A stretch of DNA of 64,000 nt from an uncultured Oscillospiraceae bacterium (GTDB lineage: Bacteria > Bacillota > Clostridia > Oscillospirales > Oscillospiraceae), in the NCBI GenBank assembly GCA_947625045.1, contig CANQMW010000004.1, positions 92,558 to 156,557 on the forward strand, in the 5' to 3' direction. A program made the position numbers and the translations under genes. The notes beneath the pieces are model-generated. The model saw nothing but the letters and a program-made list of their open reading frames with translations, searched no databases and was not told the DNA's origin. This document shows positions 40,985 through 48,999 of the stretch, in pieces. Position 1 is the stretch's first letter. Each line of letters starts with the position of its first letter.

Positions 40985-41043
40985 GGTTCATGTCCTCCTG
41001 AAATGTAATTCTGGTGCGGCGCACACCGCTTCGGGGATACTCT

Positions 41044-41454
41044 TTACGATTTCCGGATGCCGACCGACACCTTTTCAAAGGTGCTGACGGTATCTCCGAG
41101 CCACGGGGGAATGTCCAAGCCCGTGGCCTCGCGCTGCTCCTTGATGAAGGATGCGAGGGTGTTGGCGTTGACCGTCTCAACGACCAGGCTGCCGTATCCG
41201 TTCTCTTTCAGCGCCTTCATCATCTCGTCCTTCCGACCAGACGCCGGGGACGCGAATAGTCTGCTCTTCAAGTAGAACGTGCTGCCATTGCGGGAGAAAC
41301 GGTCGAGGTCGGCCTCGGTCATGGCGTCGGAGAGCTGCTCGTCCAGATTCGCAATCTCCACCGTCAGGGCCTTGGTCTGTGCTTCGAGGTCCTTCTTTTC
41401 TTCCTGCAGTGCCTTGAGCCTGTCAGCCATTTCGAAGATCTCTGTGTTCGTCAT
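41044..41454 (-). CDS. Coiled-coil phage replication-module protein
   Basis: 136 residues. N-terminal coiled coil ('MADRLKALQEEKKDLEAQTK'), then a small C-terminal domain ('SLVVETVNANTLASFIKEQR'). Shape and position resemble Gam-like or DUF2800-associated accessory proteins, without certainty. Confidence 0.6.
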   Translation of the reverse strand: MTNTEIFEMADRLKALQEEKKDLEAQTKALTVEIANLDEQLSDAMTEADLDRFSRNGSTFYLKSRLFASPASGRKDEMMKALKENGYGSLVVETVNANTLASFIKEQREATGLDIPPWLGDTVSTFEKVSVGIRKS

Positions 41455-41489
41455 CGGTGACTACCTCCTTTCACCCCTTACCGAATAAT

Positions 41490-42950
41490 TCAACCCCCAT
41501 CCGGTGAGGTGCCGCTGTCAAACGGATTTATGCCTCTGCGGTAGTCATCCACGAGCATTTTTGCCAGGTTCAGCTTCTTCCGGAGCGCATACAAAACCTT
41601 GCGGTCGATGGTCCCCCGGCAGATGAGGTAGAGGTAGTGGCAGTTCTCTTTCTGCCCGGCTCTGTGGATGCGGGCCTTGGCCTGCTCGAAGTTGGCCATG
41701 CTGTAGTCGAGCGAATAAAAGACCATCGTGCTTGCCGCCGTGAGCGTGATCCCCAGACCAGCGGCAGCGATTTGGCCCACGAACACACGGCACTTGTCGT
41801 CATACTGGAAGCGGTGTATCTCACCATCACGATCCCGCACACCGCCACGCACCACGGCATAGCCGATCTTTTTCTTTTCGAGCAGCTCTTGAATGTCATC
41901 CAGCTCCGGCACAAATCGGGCCATGATGACGAGCTTCTTGTCCTCGGCCATGGCAGAGTCGATGATATCGGAGAGTGCCTCCAGCTTGGCCCGACTCACA
42001 GCGTTCACCGTGCCATTGTCATCTGTCAGATGACCACCCGTGATCTGCGACAGCCGCAGAAGCCGGGTGAGGATATTAGCCGTGGTCACTTCCGACTTGC
42101 CCAGCTCCGCATAGCTTTCATCCTCGATGTCGCCGTACAGCTTCAAGGCGTCCTTCTCCAGATCCACCGTCCGAACCTCCTCGGTGACGGCGGGCAGGTC
42201 CAAACACTCCGCCTTCGTCACCCGGTATGCTACCGAATGGAGCTTGCCGAGGAATTCGTCCGTCATCCACAGGCGGAACACGGGGGTGTGGTTGCCGTAG
42301 CCGCTCATATCGAAGTAGCGGTTGCGGAACGAATAGAATGAAGTTCCGAAAATTTGCGGGTTGAGGAAGCGGTACTGGGAGAACACGTCCAACTCCCGGT
42401 TCGTAATGACTGTGCCTGTGAGGAGCAGCTTGTACCTCGCCTTGTCGCCCAGGTGGTGCATCCCCTTGCTTTGCGCCGTGCGGTTTTCCTTCAGTTTGTG
42501 TGCCTCGTCCGCGATCACCAGATTGGCATCGAAGGCCAGCAGCTCCTTTTCGAGCCGCCAGGCGCTTTCGTAGTTGACCACCACGACCTGCAGTCCTTTG
42601 TCCGTGAGCTTGGTCAGCTGCTCCTTCTTTGCTGCTGACGTTCCTTTGAGGATGGTCAGCGAGTATGGAAATGCAGCGAACTTCTCAAATTCCTCCTGCC
42701 AAACGCCCAGGATGGAAAGGGGCGCGACCACCAGAACACGGTTGACCAGACCGAACTGGTACATACACCCAGCCACCGCAATGCTCACGATGGTTTTGCC
42801 GGTCCCCATCTCCATCAGCAGGGCCACGCCGCGGCTGGTCATGCAGTCATCAAAGACACCAAACTTGTCGCAGGCAAATGCGAACGCCTTCTTCTGGTGG
42901 TCATACGGAGTGGCCTTGATGGGCATCATCAGATCGATGTTCTCACTCAT
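41490..42950 (-). CDS. SNF2-like superfamily 2 helicase
   Basis: 486 residues. Walker A 'LLMEMGTGKTIVSIAVAG' (about 50), DEAH box 'LVIADEAHKLKE', motif III 'LLLTGT', and C-terminal motifs V/VI 'GLGITLTAASTMVFYSLDYS' and 'QAKARIHRAGQ'. DNA translocase used in phage replication or recombination. The start at 42950 (after GGGGTGAGAGCG) is preferred over 42998. Confidence 0.92.
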   Translation of the reverse strand: MSENIDLMMPIKATPYDHQKKAFAFACDKFGVFDDCMTSRGVALLMEMGTGKTIVSIAVAGCMYQFGLVNRVLVVAPLSILGVWQEEFEKFAAFPYSLTILKGTSAAKKEQLTKLTDKGLQVVVVNYESAWRLEKELLAFDANLVIADEAHKLKENRTAQSKGMHHLGDKARYKLLLTGTVITNRELDVFSQYRFLNPQIFGTSFYSFRNRYFDMSGYGNHTPVFRLWMTDEFLGKLHSVAYRVTKAECLDLPAVTEEVRTVDLEKDALKLYGDIEDESYAELGKSEVTTANILTRLLRLSQITGGHLTDDNGTVNAVSRAKLEALSDIIDSAMAEDKKLVIMARFVPELDDIQELLEKKKIGYAVVRGGVRDRDGEIHRFQYDDKCRVFVGQIAAAGLGITLTAASTMVFYSLDYSMANFEQAKARIHRAGQKENCHYLYLICRGTIDRKVLYALRKKLNLAKMLVDDYRRGINPFDSGTSPDGG

Positions 42951-43146
42951 CGCTCTCACCCCGAAGCTCTTTGATCTCAATGCCCTGCACGGTCTCACCC
43001 GGCGTTAGCACCAGGACCTCGCAGAAATCTCCGAAGAGAAAGGTGAGCAGCCGTTTTGGTAAGCGCCGGTGTCCGCTCTGCAGGACTTCCTGCTTCTGGC
43101 CAGTCCGGTCGGCAATATTGATCCGTACTCTGTGCTTCAGCTTCAT
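42943..43146 (-). CDS. Small hypothetical protein
   Basis: 67 residues, overlapping the helicase start by eight bases. Basic N-terminal half and an acidic end ('GESDE'). Probably a small DNA-associated accessory of the helicase; no domain recognised. Confidence 0.65.
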   Translation of the reverse strand: MKLKHRVRINIADRTGQKQEVLQSGHRRLPKRLLTFLFGDFCEVLVLTPGETVQGIEIKELRGESDE

Positions 43147-43283
43147 CGGTCATCCTCCTTTTCTTGGTCTGTGTTGCTGTTCAGGAAGGGTGAATCCCTT
43201 TCCCACCCGCTACCGAGAAATTCAACCCCATAGCCTGATAGCAGGGGAGGATGCCTGCCATCGCGACTATCGACAGCCCAGGA

Positions 43284-43898
43284 TCACTCCTTGCCGGGAT
43301 ACTTATGCCGCTTTACCCGCTCGACGCCGAGCGCCTTCGCCGCACGGGCGATGATTTTGTTCTTCCGGTTGCTCATTGCCGCTGCGGTCGGCAGTTTCCC
43401 GGTTCGTGCAGCCTCTGCCTGGCGCATCTCCTCAAGCTGCGTGCAGCAGCCGAAATGCTCAAAGAAGAATTCCTGCTGTGCGCCGGTGCAATCCTCGTCA
43501 ATGACGCGGCGCACCCGAACAGCCATCGGGTCCTCCGGCTCGGAATCAGCGCACAACACATCTTCCGGGCTTCCGGCCTTGTCTGTGATCGCGCTCCAGG
43601 GATCGTCGGCACACTCAATTCCAGGGTCGTTTTGGTGTCGTTTACTCCTCTCGTCAAACAGCGTGTCGCGGAATTCCCCCTGGTAGCGGTCATTCAGGTC
43701 CATGTCGCGATCGGAGGAGTCGAGGAACAGCGTCAGCTCCAGTGACAGATCCCGACCGACTTCGAGCTGCTGAGTGACAACTCTGTGCTGGTCCGGGTCC
43801 CAAACCTCATAGCAGTAAAACCTGCCGTCTGCGGACAGGTAGCTGGTGCGGTTGGGGTTGTAGGTGCTCTTGCGGCTCTTGGAATCGTTGCTCTTCAT
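43284..43898 (-). CDS. Sigma-factor-like helix-turn-helix protein
   Basis: 204 residues. 'GRFYCYEVWDPDQHRVVTQQ' at the N-terminus and 'CTQLEEMRQAEAARTGKLPT' plus a basic end resemble degenerate sigma-70-like HTH proteins of Firmicutes mobile elements. AAAGGACACTGAA precedes the ATG at 43898. It may activate early or late transcription. Confidence 0.65.
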   Translation of the reverse strand: MKSNDSKSRKSTYNPNRTSYLSADGRFYCYEVWDPDQHRVVTQQLEVGRDLSLELTLFLDSSDRDMDLNDRYQGEFRDTLFDERSKRHQNDPGIECADDPWSAITDKAGSPEDVLCADSEPEDPMAVRVRRVIDEDCTGAQQEFFFEHFGCCTQLEEMRQAEAARTGKLPTAAAMSNRKNKIIARAAKALGVERVKRHKYPGKE

Positions 43899-44014
43899 TT
43901 CAGTGTCCTTTCCGCTTCGATGCCTCGGCGGAAGGACACAATGTAGCCGGTGGCCTCCGTGTCCACCGGCTGGAAATCGCAAAATGCGCATAGCAAAGCT
44001 CGGTGGGTACACAT
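43895..44014 (-). CDS. Small ORF coupled to the HTH gene
   Basis: 39 codons from ATG 44014 to a TGA that overlaps the next ATG (ATGA). The peptide begins 'MCTHRALLCAFCDF' with a possible CxxC and ends in a basic helix. No strong ribosome binding site. The coupling overlap is the main support. The rest of 43899-44330 holds an AGGAGG near 44320 without a clear start codon and nothing else I can support. Confidence 0.4.
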   Translation of the reverse strand: MCTHRALLCAFCDFQPVDTEATGYIVSFRRGIEAERTLK

Positions 44015-44333
44015 CGGTTTACATAAGCCTTTAGCTCATGTTCCGCTATATGCATCCCGCCGCCTAATGCGCATCTCGGCTAAGTGAGATTTTCAGTTGT
44101 AGGTGCCTATGTGAACCGCCCGGTTCGCAGTAGACGCGGGAGCTTTACTGCTGAAATGGCGGGTTCGCAACAATGGTGTCTGCTTTTTCTGCTGAGGGCC
44201 GGCTTGTAGCCGTCCTTATATAAGGTTGATTGCTCCCACACCCGGAGCCATAGCGATTAATGTGCCGACTTCTCCGTATTTCGGTTTCATCACCACGGGT
44301 TTTGTACTCGACAGTAACTTCCTCCTAAACGAC

Positions 44334-44386
44334 AAAAAAGGCCGGAGCAAGCTAGGATGTGTGTCCTAGCCTCGCTCCGGCCTTAG
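44334..44386 (-). terminator. Strong intrinsic terminator
   Basis: GGCCGGAGC pairs with GCTCCGGCC, with an inner CTAGGA/TCCTAG helix; on the minus strand it is followed by TTTTTT. It lies just after the zinc-ribbon gene and would stop early transcription unless antitermination occurs. Confidence 0.9.
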
Positions 44387-44415
44387 TGGTGGCGGTCACC
44401 CGCCCCGGTGGTCAG

Positions 44416-44610
44416 TCAGCTCGCTCTTCTTTTGCGACCATTCCGCCTTTGAGGTGAAGATCTCTCTGTATGCATGGTGTCCAGGTCAGCCAAGAACACC
44501 CTACCGCACTTCGAGCATACAGTTGAGATCGTTACCTTCGCCCTACCATCCGATAGTACCTCTCCATGATGGCACCAGGGGCAGGTTACATGGTACGGGA
44601 AACCCAACAT
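44416..44610 (-). CDS. Zinc-ribbon protein (early gene)
   Basis: 64 residues. Two Cys pairs ('CPWCHHGEV', 'CSKCGRVFLADL') make a zinc ribbon; the tail is very basic ('RSSPQRRNGRKRRAS'). GAGGAGGTAAGTATC precedes the ATG. It is the first gene downstream of the operator at 44631-44657. Proposed role: an early regulator, possibly an antiterminator given the terminator right after it (inference). Confidence 0.7.
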   Translation of the reverse strand: MLGFPYHVTCPWCHHGEVLSDGRAKVTISTVCSKCGRVFLADLDTMHTERSSPQRRNGRKRRAS

Positions 44611-44630
44611 GATACTTACCTCCTCTTGGG

Positions 44631-44657
44631 TTACGCAGTTTACGCAAACTTGCGTAA
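44631..44657. promoter_or_regulatory. Repressor operator TTACGC-N6-GCGTAA plus half-site
   Basis: TTACGC (44640-44645), AAACTT, GCGTAA (44652-44657), with an extra half-site TTACGCA at 44631. The same spaced palindrome overlaps the start of the repressor transcript at 45985. It sits upstream of the early zinc-ribbon gene and so likely controls the lytic switch. Confidence 0.72.
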
Positions 44658-44706
44658 AAAGTTGACATAAAAATCGGTGGCCGCGGTGATCCCAATGGCC
44701 ACCTTG

Positions 44707-45537
44707 CTACAAGGTATAGAACTTTGCAACCTCCTGGGCACGGAGGTCAAGATACTCCTGCCGCTTCATGAGGAGCTTGAGGTTCTTCATGTGAACCTTA
44801 ACTGCCGTCCGCGAAGCACGATAGGATGCCGCCAGCTGGTCAGCGATCTTGTCAATCGCCCAGCTCCACTCCCAATCGTAGTCATCACCCTCAATGAACA
44901 CGCCCTCGTAGAAGCCTGCATCTTTGATGAGATCCGTGGCATAGGGAACGAAGGTCTGGCGGGGCATCTCTGCATAGGCCGCGAATACATTCGCTTGATG
45001 CTCCCGGCGTAGCTCCGGGATCCACTTCGTGCCTCGCGGGAACCGCTTCATCATAGTATCCCGCCGACAACACACCACCTGGGTTCCCTCCGTTACCACT
45101 TCTCCCATCAGCATCTGGCCAACGCAGCGCCGATAGGCGGCAGGGTGGAGAGTCACATGGCCACCCTCATGGAAGCCAGTGAAATTTAAGTAGCCCTCGT
45201 TTCCAGAGTCCAAGGTTGACCGATCAATAAGTACCGTGTTCTCAGCCACATCGATAATGCGGGTGGTGAGGTTGTCTCGGTCAAAGACCTTCACCTTCTC
45301 GTTGTTGAAAACCGTAGCGCCGGCAATCGGGGACTGGCCTTCCTCATAGTAGATGTCCTGGTAGTCCACCGTGGTGCCAAGATAGCTCTCAAGAAAGTGG
45401 AGGCTGTCTAGCGCCTTCGGCTCTTCCAAGGCAGACGGCTTATAGTCGGCTATGACCGCTTCGGCATAGTCAGCTATCTCCACGTCGCGGATGATAGGGG
45501 TTCCGGTTTTGTCTTTCCGACAGTTGAGTTCAATCAT
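44707..45537 (-). CDS. ImmA/IrrE family metallopeptidase
   Basis: 276 residues. Zinc-protease motif 'FTGFHEGGHVTLH' (HExxH, about 142). In ICEBs1 the homologous ImmA cleaves the ImmR repressor to induce the element. Here it overlaps the XRE gene by eight bases, matching that arrangement. AAAGGGAAACCTG before ATG 45537; the longer frame to 45645 overlaps XRE. It would be activated by damage or quorum signals not visible here. Confidence 0.87.
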   Translation of the reverse strand: MIELNCRKDKTGTPIIRDVEIADYAEAVIADYKPSALEEPKALDSLHFLESYLGTTVDYQDIYYEEGQSPIAGATVFNNEKVKVFDRDNLTTRIIDVAENTVLIDRSTLDSGNEGYLNFTGFHEGGHVTLHPAAYRRCVGQMLMGEVVTEGTQVVCCRRDTMMKRFPRGTKWIPELRREHQANVFAAYAEMPRQTFVPYATDLIKDAGFYEGVFIEGDDYDWEWSWAIDKIADQLAASYRASRTAVKVHMKNLKLLMKRQEYLDLRAQEVAKFYTL

Positions 45538-45931
45538 CAGGTTTCCCTTTCTTTTGCTCAATCCGGCGTATGAGCGCGCGCCAGTCATCCTCATCCGCAA
45601 TCCCTGCATTGGACATACGAAGGGCAAAACGCGCCATATCGCCAATCTCGCTGTGCATCATTATGTCGTCGATGTCAGACGGTATGTACCCGGTATCCTT
45701 AGCCGCGAGATCATAAGCCAAGGCTCGGTCTTCATCAGAAAGATTCAAAAAAGCACAGAAAGCCTCTATTTTTTCACTATCGAGCGGTTTTCTCCGCCCA
45801 GCTTCTATGTCGCTCAGCATACTAATGGACATATCGAGGTGCTTGGCAACGTCCCGGAGTGTTAGCTCCCGTGGGTCCTTGAGCCGCTTGGCCTTTATGA
45901 ACTGGCCGAATCTCATATTCTTTTCTAACAT
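45530..45931 (-). CDS. XRE-family repressor (ImmR/CI-like)
   Basis: 133 residues. HTH 'LTLRDVAKHLDMSISMLSDI' followed by 'EAGRRKPL' (about 23-50). It is coupled to the ImmA-like protease and preceded by a consensus promoter whose start point overlaps its likely operator, so autoregulation is expected. AAAGGA lies 10 bases before the ATG. Confidence 0.9.
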   Translation of the reverse strand: MLEKNMRFGQFIKAKRLKDPRELTLRDVAKHLDMSISMLSDIEAGRRKPLDSEKIEAFCAFLNLSDEDRALAYDLAAKDTGYIPSDIDDIMMHSEIGDMARFALRMSNAGIADEDDWRALIRRIEQKKGKPDD

Positions 45932-45984
45932 TATAATCTAGTCCTTTATCATGATTTTTACGCGACTTTTACCGATTTCACCAA

Positions 45985-46032
45985 TTACGCATCCTCGCGT
46001 AAGATTATACCCCCACATCTTGTGTCTGTCAA
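45985..46032 (-). promoter_or_regulatory. Perfect consensus promoter with overlapping operator
   Basis: On the minus strand TTGACA (46032-46027), 17 bases, TATAAT (46009-46004), then the palindrome TTACGC-N6-GCGTAA (46002-45985) covering the start site. It drives the repressor-ImmA pair. Another half-site-like TTTACGCG lies near 45960. Confidence 0.88.
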
Positions 46033-46053
46033 CAGAAAATTGGCGCCCCGTTT

Positions 46054-47298
46054 TTATGAGTACATTAGCCCCGGCATCTTGACCAGCTCCCGCCCATCTC
46101 CGGGCATCTTCAAATCACCCAGAAGAACGGCGTAAGTAAGGGCCTTTTTGCCGTACTTATCTCGGACAGCTTCGACAGCATCTTGCAATCGCTCCCGGCG
46201 CTCCAGCCGCTTGGTGTCCACAAACAACGAGAGCTGATCTGGCGTTGCCTGGGGAACCAGGCTCGTAGCTCGTACAGTGACCGCCCGAACCTTCGTGATC
46301 CACGGATACCGCTCTCGGAACAACTTGAACGCACCTGCGGCAATCTCGGAGGGGAGCTGCGTCAGAACCGGCAGATGGCCTCTGTATTGCGCCCCCATGA
46401 GGTCGTTGCCACGAATCCAGATTTCAACTCCGCGGGCTGCCAGTTCATGGACCCGTAGTCGGTGGCCGATATCCTGGGAAAGTTCAAGAATCACCTTCCA
46501 CACTTCCTCCTCATTCACGAGATCTGCCACACAGGTGATCCCATGCCCGATGGATTTGACCGGCGACACATAGTCCTTGTGCATGACCCGCGAGTCATCC
46601 GTACCGCTGGCATACCTCCAAAGCGCCAAGCCGTTGACTCCCATAAGTCTCTGAAAGAACTCTGGCTCTGTGGTAGCAATGTCCCCAATGGTGTGTATTC
46701 CGCACCTCGCCAGCTTTGCCGTTGTCGCCCGGCCGCAGTAAATCATATCGCTGGCCGGTAGCGGCCACACCTTCTCGCGGTAGTTTTCGGGGCTTATCTC
46801 CGTGATGGCATCTGGCTTTTTCATGTCGCTGCCCAATTTGGCGTACACCTTGTTGAAGGAAACCCCGATGCTGACTGTCAGCCCCAGCTCCTCCCGAATC
46901 GAGCGCCGAATCTTCTCCGCGATTGTCATCGGGTCACCACCGCACCATCGGCTGTTGGTCACATCCAGCCAGCACTCGTCCATACCAAACGGCTCGATAA
47001 GGTCAGTGTATCGCTGATAGATGTTCTGGGCCAACTTGGAGTACTTCAAGTACTGGTCGTAGTGCGGTTGAACCATCACCAAATCGGGACAGAGCTGCCG
47101 TGCCTCCCAATTGACCATGCCCGTCTTGACACCACACTTCTTCGCCTTCTCCGATTTCGCCAGTATGATGCCGTGCCGTTCCTCCGTGGCTCCACACACC
47201 GCCACAGCCTTCCCGCGGAGGGATGGGTCAAGCATCATCTCGACCGAAGCATAGTAGCTGTTCTGATCGCTATGTAGGATTGCCCGCCGCTCTGCCAT
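46054..47298 (-). CDS. Y-family DNA polymerase (UmuC/DinB-like)
   Basis: 414 residues. 'AILHSDQNSYYASVEMMLDP' (first catalytic Asp), 'GMDECWLDVTNS' (DE pair), 'GVSFNKVYAKLGSDMKKPD' and 'RCGIHTIGDIATTEPEFF' are the standard motifs, and 'QLSLF' near the C-terminus resembles a beta-clamp-binding peptide. Error-prone bypass polymerase. No good Shine-Dalgarno precedes the ATG and I see no obvious LexA box; the upstream DNA may be a junction. Confidence 0.93.
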   Translation of the reverse strand: MAERRAILHSDQNSYYASVEMMLDPSLRGKAVAVCGATEERHGIILAKSEKAKKCGVKTGMVNWEARQLCPDLVMVQPHYDQYLKYSKLAQNIYQRYTDLIEPFGMDECWLDVTNSRWCGGDPMTIAEKIRRSIREELGLTVSIGVSFNKVYAKLGSDMKKPDAITEISPENYREKVWPLPASDMIYCGRATTAKLARCGIHTIGDIATTEPEFFQRLMGVNGLALWRYASGTDDSRVMHKDYVSPVKSIGHGITCVADLVNEEEVWKVILELSQDIGHRLRVHELAARGVEIWIRGNDLMGAQYRGHLPVLTQLPSEIAAGAFKLFRERYPWITKVRAVTVRATSLVPQATPDQLSLFVDTKRLERRERLQDAVEAVRDKYGKKALTYAVLLGDLKMPGDGRELVKMPGLMYS

Positions 47299-47410
47299 AC
47301 AGGGTCAGATGAGCTATCTGTTTTTCGAGCGAAGCACCGACCTGACGGGCAACAACATCGGGCGGTGGTTTGTGGAAAGGCGCGCTGCGGTATGATGGGG
47401 GCAGGCAGCT

Positions 47411-47623
47411 ATGAGTTACCACGACCTAATAGACAGACTGTTCGCCCGGCACAGCGAAAAGTCGGGCCTCGTCAGGGGAGAGCCAGTCCAGCTCATCTAT
47501 ATCGTCAGCAAGACCGCAGAGCAACAGGGCTATGAATCGGAAGTGGACATCGCCCTACTGACTCGGCTGTTTACGAAGGCAGGCATCAGTCCACAGCTCA
47601 TCCAGGACACAACGAATATATAA
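47411..47623 (+). CDS. Small hypothetical protein
   Basis: 70 residues, divergent from the Y-family polymerase, weak site GGGGGCAGGCAGCT before ATG. 'QLIYIVSKTAEQQGYESEVD' is a helix-rich segment. A 28-codon frame (47309-47395) beginning MSYLFFE lies just upstream and may be a leader. Followed by an intrinsic terminator. Confidence 0.6.
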   Translation: MSYHDLIDRLFARHSEKSGLVRGEPVQLIYIVSKTAEQQGYESEVDIALLTRLFTKAGISPQLIQDTTNI

Positions 47624-47628
47624 GAACA

Positions 47629-47670
47629 AGAGGACTCGCTTCTTCGCCGTAGCTGTCCTCTCCTTTTTTC
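47629..47670 (+). terminator. Intrinsic terminator between prophage edge and island
   Basis: AGAGGAC/GTCCTCT with a 19-base loop, then CCTTTTTTCC on the plus strand; the minus strand is moderately T-rich after it, so it may act in both directions and end the island operon too. Confidence 0.72.
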
Positions 47671-47678
47671 CTCGTAAT

Positions 47679-47813
47679 TCAGCCTTGCTGCTCCTTGTGC
47701 AGCGCACCTTTGAATTCCTGCAGTACACGAATCAGCCGGTTTGCTTCCTCGGCACTGCAATCTGAGAGCATTTCGTCAATCTCCTTTGCAATAGTATCAG
47801 CATAGATTGCCAC
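47679..47813 (-). CDS. Small protein at the end of the island operon
   Basis: 44 codons from a GTG at 47813 overlapping the ATP-grasp stop, or 30 codons from the ATG at 47771, which has a good AAAGGAG 8 bases upstream. Helical and acidic ('AEEANRLIRVLQEFKGAL'). It could be a regulatory or immunity micropeptide. Confidence 0.5.
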   Translation of the reverse strand: MAIYADTIAKEIDEMLSDCSAEEANRLIRVLQEFKGALHKEQQG

Positions 47814-48783
47814 CGGTAAGGTCATAATAATCCTGACTAGAGTAGATTCTTCTATTCACACCTCCATGCGTAAACATATATCGTTCAGGATGGAGATACT
47901 TATCGTGCTGGAACTCTGGTGCAAGCGAACCAGGTGTGTAATCTTCCATTTGGAAAAGTCCGTTGCTGGTAAAAATACTATTTCCCGCGTAGCACAAGGA
48001 ACAGGTAATGGGATTGATTTCGATGATATCGACAAACGAAGAATCTTCTTTAATTAATGCTAGATCAAGCACATAGTTTTTAGGAAAGAATACATTATTC
48101 CCTATCTTGCTGACAATACTTGTTGCATATTCAAGCAAGCTCCTGGGGACTGTATGTTGAATGCCATATACCGTTCTCGATGAATTAACTATGCGGCCAT
48201 TCATTACAAAGTGCCGCGATTCTTTCTTTCCTAAATAATCAGTTTTTATCTGGATGGCTGCTGTAAGCAGCATGATTTCTGCGTCCGTGCAACAATATTT
48301 GTGGAGGATCGATATCAGTGCATCGTCAAAATGCAGTAGAGAAGAGGACTTCACAAGGCAAGAAAAACCCTTGCGCTTCGTTTTTAGAAAAACAGTACCC
48401 TGCGAGTTTAAAAAGTGATATACGCTTTGTGGTAATGAAGAGGATAGATAATCACCAATAGTGAACGAAAGAATCGGTCGTCCAGCGAGTTGCAACTCAT
48501 ACCATCTCTCAATAACGTCAACAGCCCTTGCGGTTTCTAGCAGGTCAAATCCCTGCTCTGTACATAAGCTGATTGCCGGTTGCAGTGAATCATAGGTTGT
48601 ACGAAGAAACAATTTTATGTTGAAAGGCGAGAGGCGGTTTCCTTTGCTATCCAATATACGACGTTTTGTTAGGCTGCATTGGCAGAATTGTCCGAGCGTT
48701 TTCGCATATTCGGCTTGGATTCTCAAAGGGTCCGTAGGAGGAGCAAGATCTAAGTCTTCCTCGACAAAGCAATAAAAGGGCAT
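47797..48783 (-). CDS. ATP-grasp domain protein (DUF4343-like)
   Basis: 328 residues. The C-terminal part shows 'ESRHFVMNGRIVNSSRTVYG' (about 188-207), then 'YVLDLALIKEDSSF' (Asp240) and 'IIEINPITCS' (Glu255/Asn257, Mg-ATP ligands), the catalytic pattern of ATP-grasp ligases; Lys residues near 134-138 suit ATP binding. Such enzymes form peptide or ester bonds to carboxylates. It is encoded directly after the Cys-rich 37-mer and the radical SAM gene, so it may ligate within or onto that peptide. TGGAGC precedes the ATG. Confidence 0.75.
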   Translation of the reverse strand: MPFYCFVEEDLDLAPPTDPLRIQAEYAKTLGQFCQCSLTKRRILDSKGNRLSPFNIKLFLRTTYDSLQPAISLCTEQGFDLLETARAVDVIERWYELQLAGRPILSFTIGDYLSSSLPQSVYHFLNSQGTVFLKTKRKGFSCLVKSSSLLHFDDALISILHKYCCTDAEIMLLTAAIQIKTDYLGKKESRHFVMNGRIVNSSRTVYGIQHTVPRSLLEYATSIVSKIGNNVFFPKNYVLDLALIKEDSSFVDIIEINPITCSLCYAGNSIFTSNGLFQMEDYTPGSLAPEFQHDKYLHPERYMFTHGGVNRRIYSSQDYYDLTGGNLC

Positions 48784-48810
48784 TTTAGTGAACGCTCCAT
48801 ACGACAGCTG

Positions 48811-48838
48811 AAGCCGGGACGAATTTGCATCCCGGCCT
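48811..48838 (-). promoter_or_regulatory. Hairpin between precursor peptide and ATP-grasp gene
   Basis: A 9-bp stem (AGGCCGGGA with TCCCGGCTT on the minus strand, one G-U) around a 10-base loop, not followed by a T-run. A partial attenuator or RNA-stabilising hairpin after a small, highly expressed precursor gene would fit. Confidence 0.5.
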
Positions 48839-48853
48839 CGGCCATTTCATTTC

Positions 48854-48967
48854 TCAGCAAGTTTTCGGCGGGCACTTCTTACATACAGCAAGACAATCCC
48901 GGCAAGGAGGGCCATCATTGGCCTTAACCTTTGCATAGGTCGTCTTTGCCTTCTGGATCACCTTCAT
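48854..48967 (-). CDS. 37-residue Cys-rich peptide, candidate RiPP precursor
   Basis: ATG 48967 with an excellent GGAGGTGAGAAGC site, 33 bases after the radical SAM stop. The first 18 residues are basic and leader-like ('MKVIQKAKTTYAKVKAND'). The C-terminal part has five Cys in the pattern C22-x2-C25-x3-C29-x2-C32-x4-C37, the last residue being Cys. A small Cys-rich ORF between a radical SAM/SPASM enzyme and an ATP-grasp enzyme is the classic position of a modified peptide substrate (sactipeptide or ranthipeptide-like thioethers are possible). It is too short for routine gene calling. Confidence 0.8.
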   Translation of the reverse strand: MKVIQKAKTTYAKVKANDGPPCRDCLAVCKKCPPKTC

Positions 48968-48999
48968 GCTTCTCACCTCCTATATTGTGTTTACCTAGA

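Noticed and set aside
47309..47395. 28-codon plus-strand ORF
   Set aside because: No ribosome binding site and no similarity I recognise; mentioned only as a possible leader of the gene at 47411.
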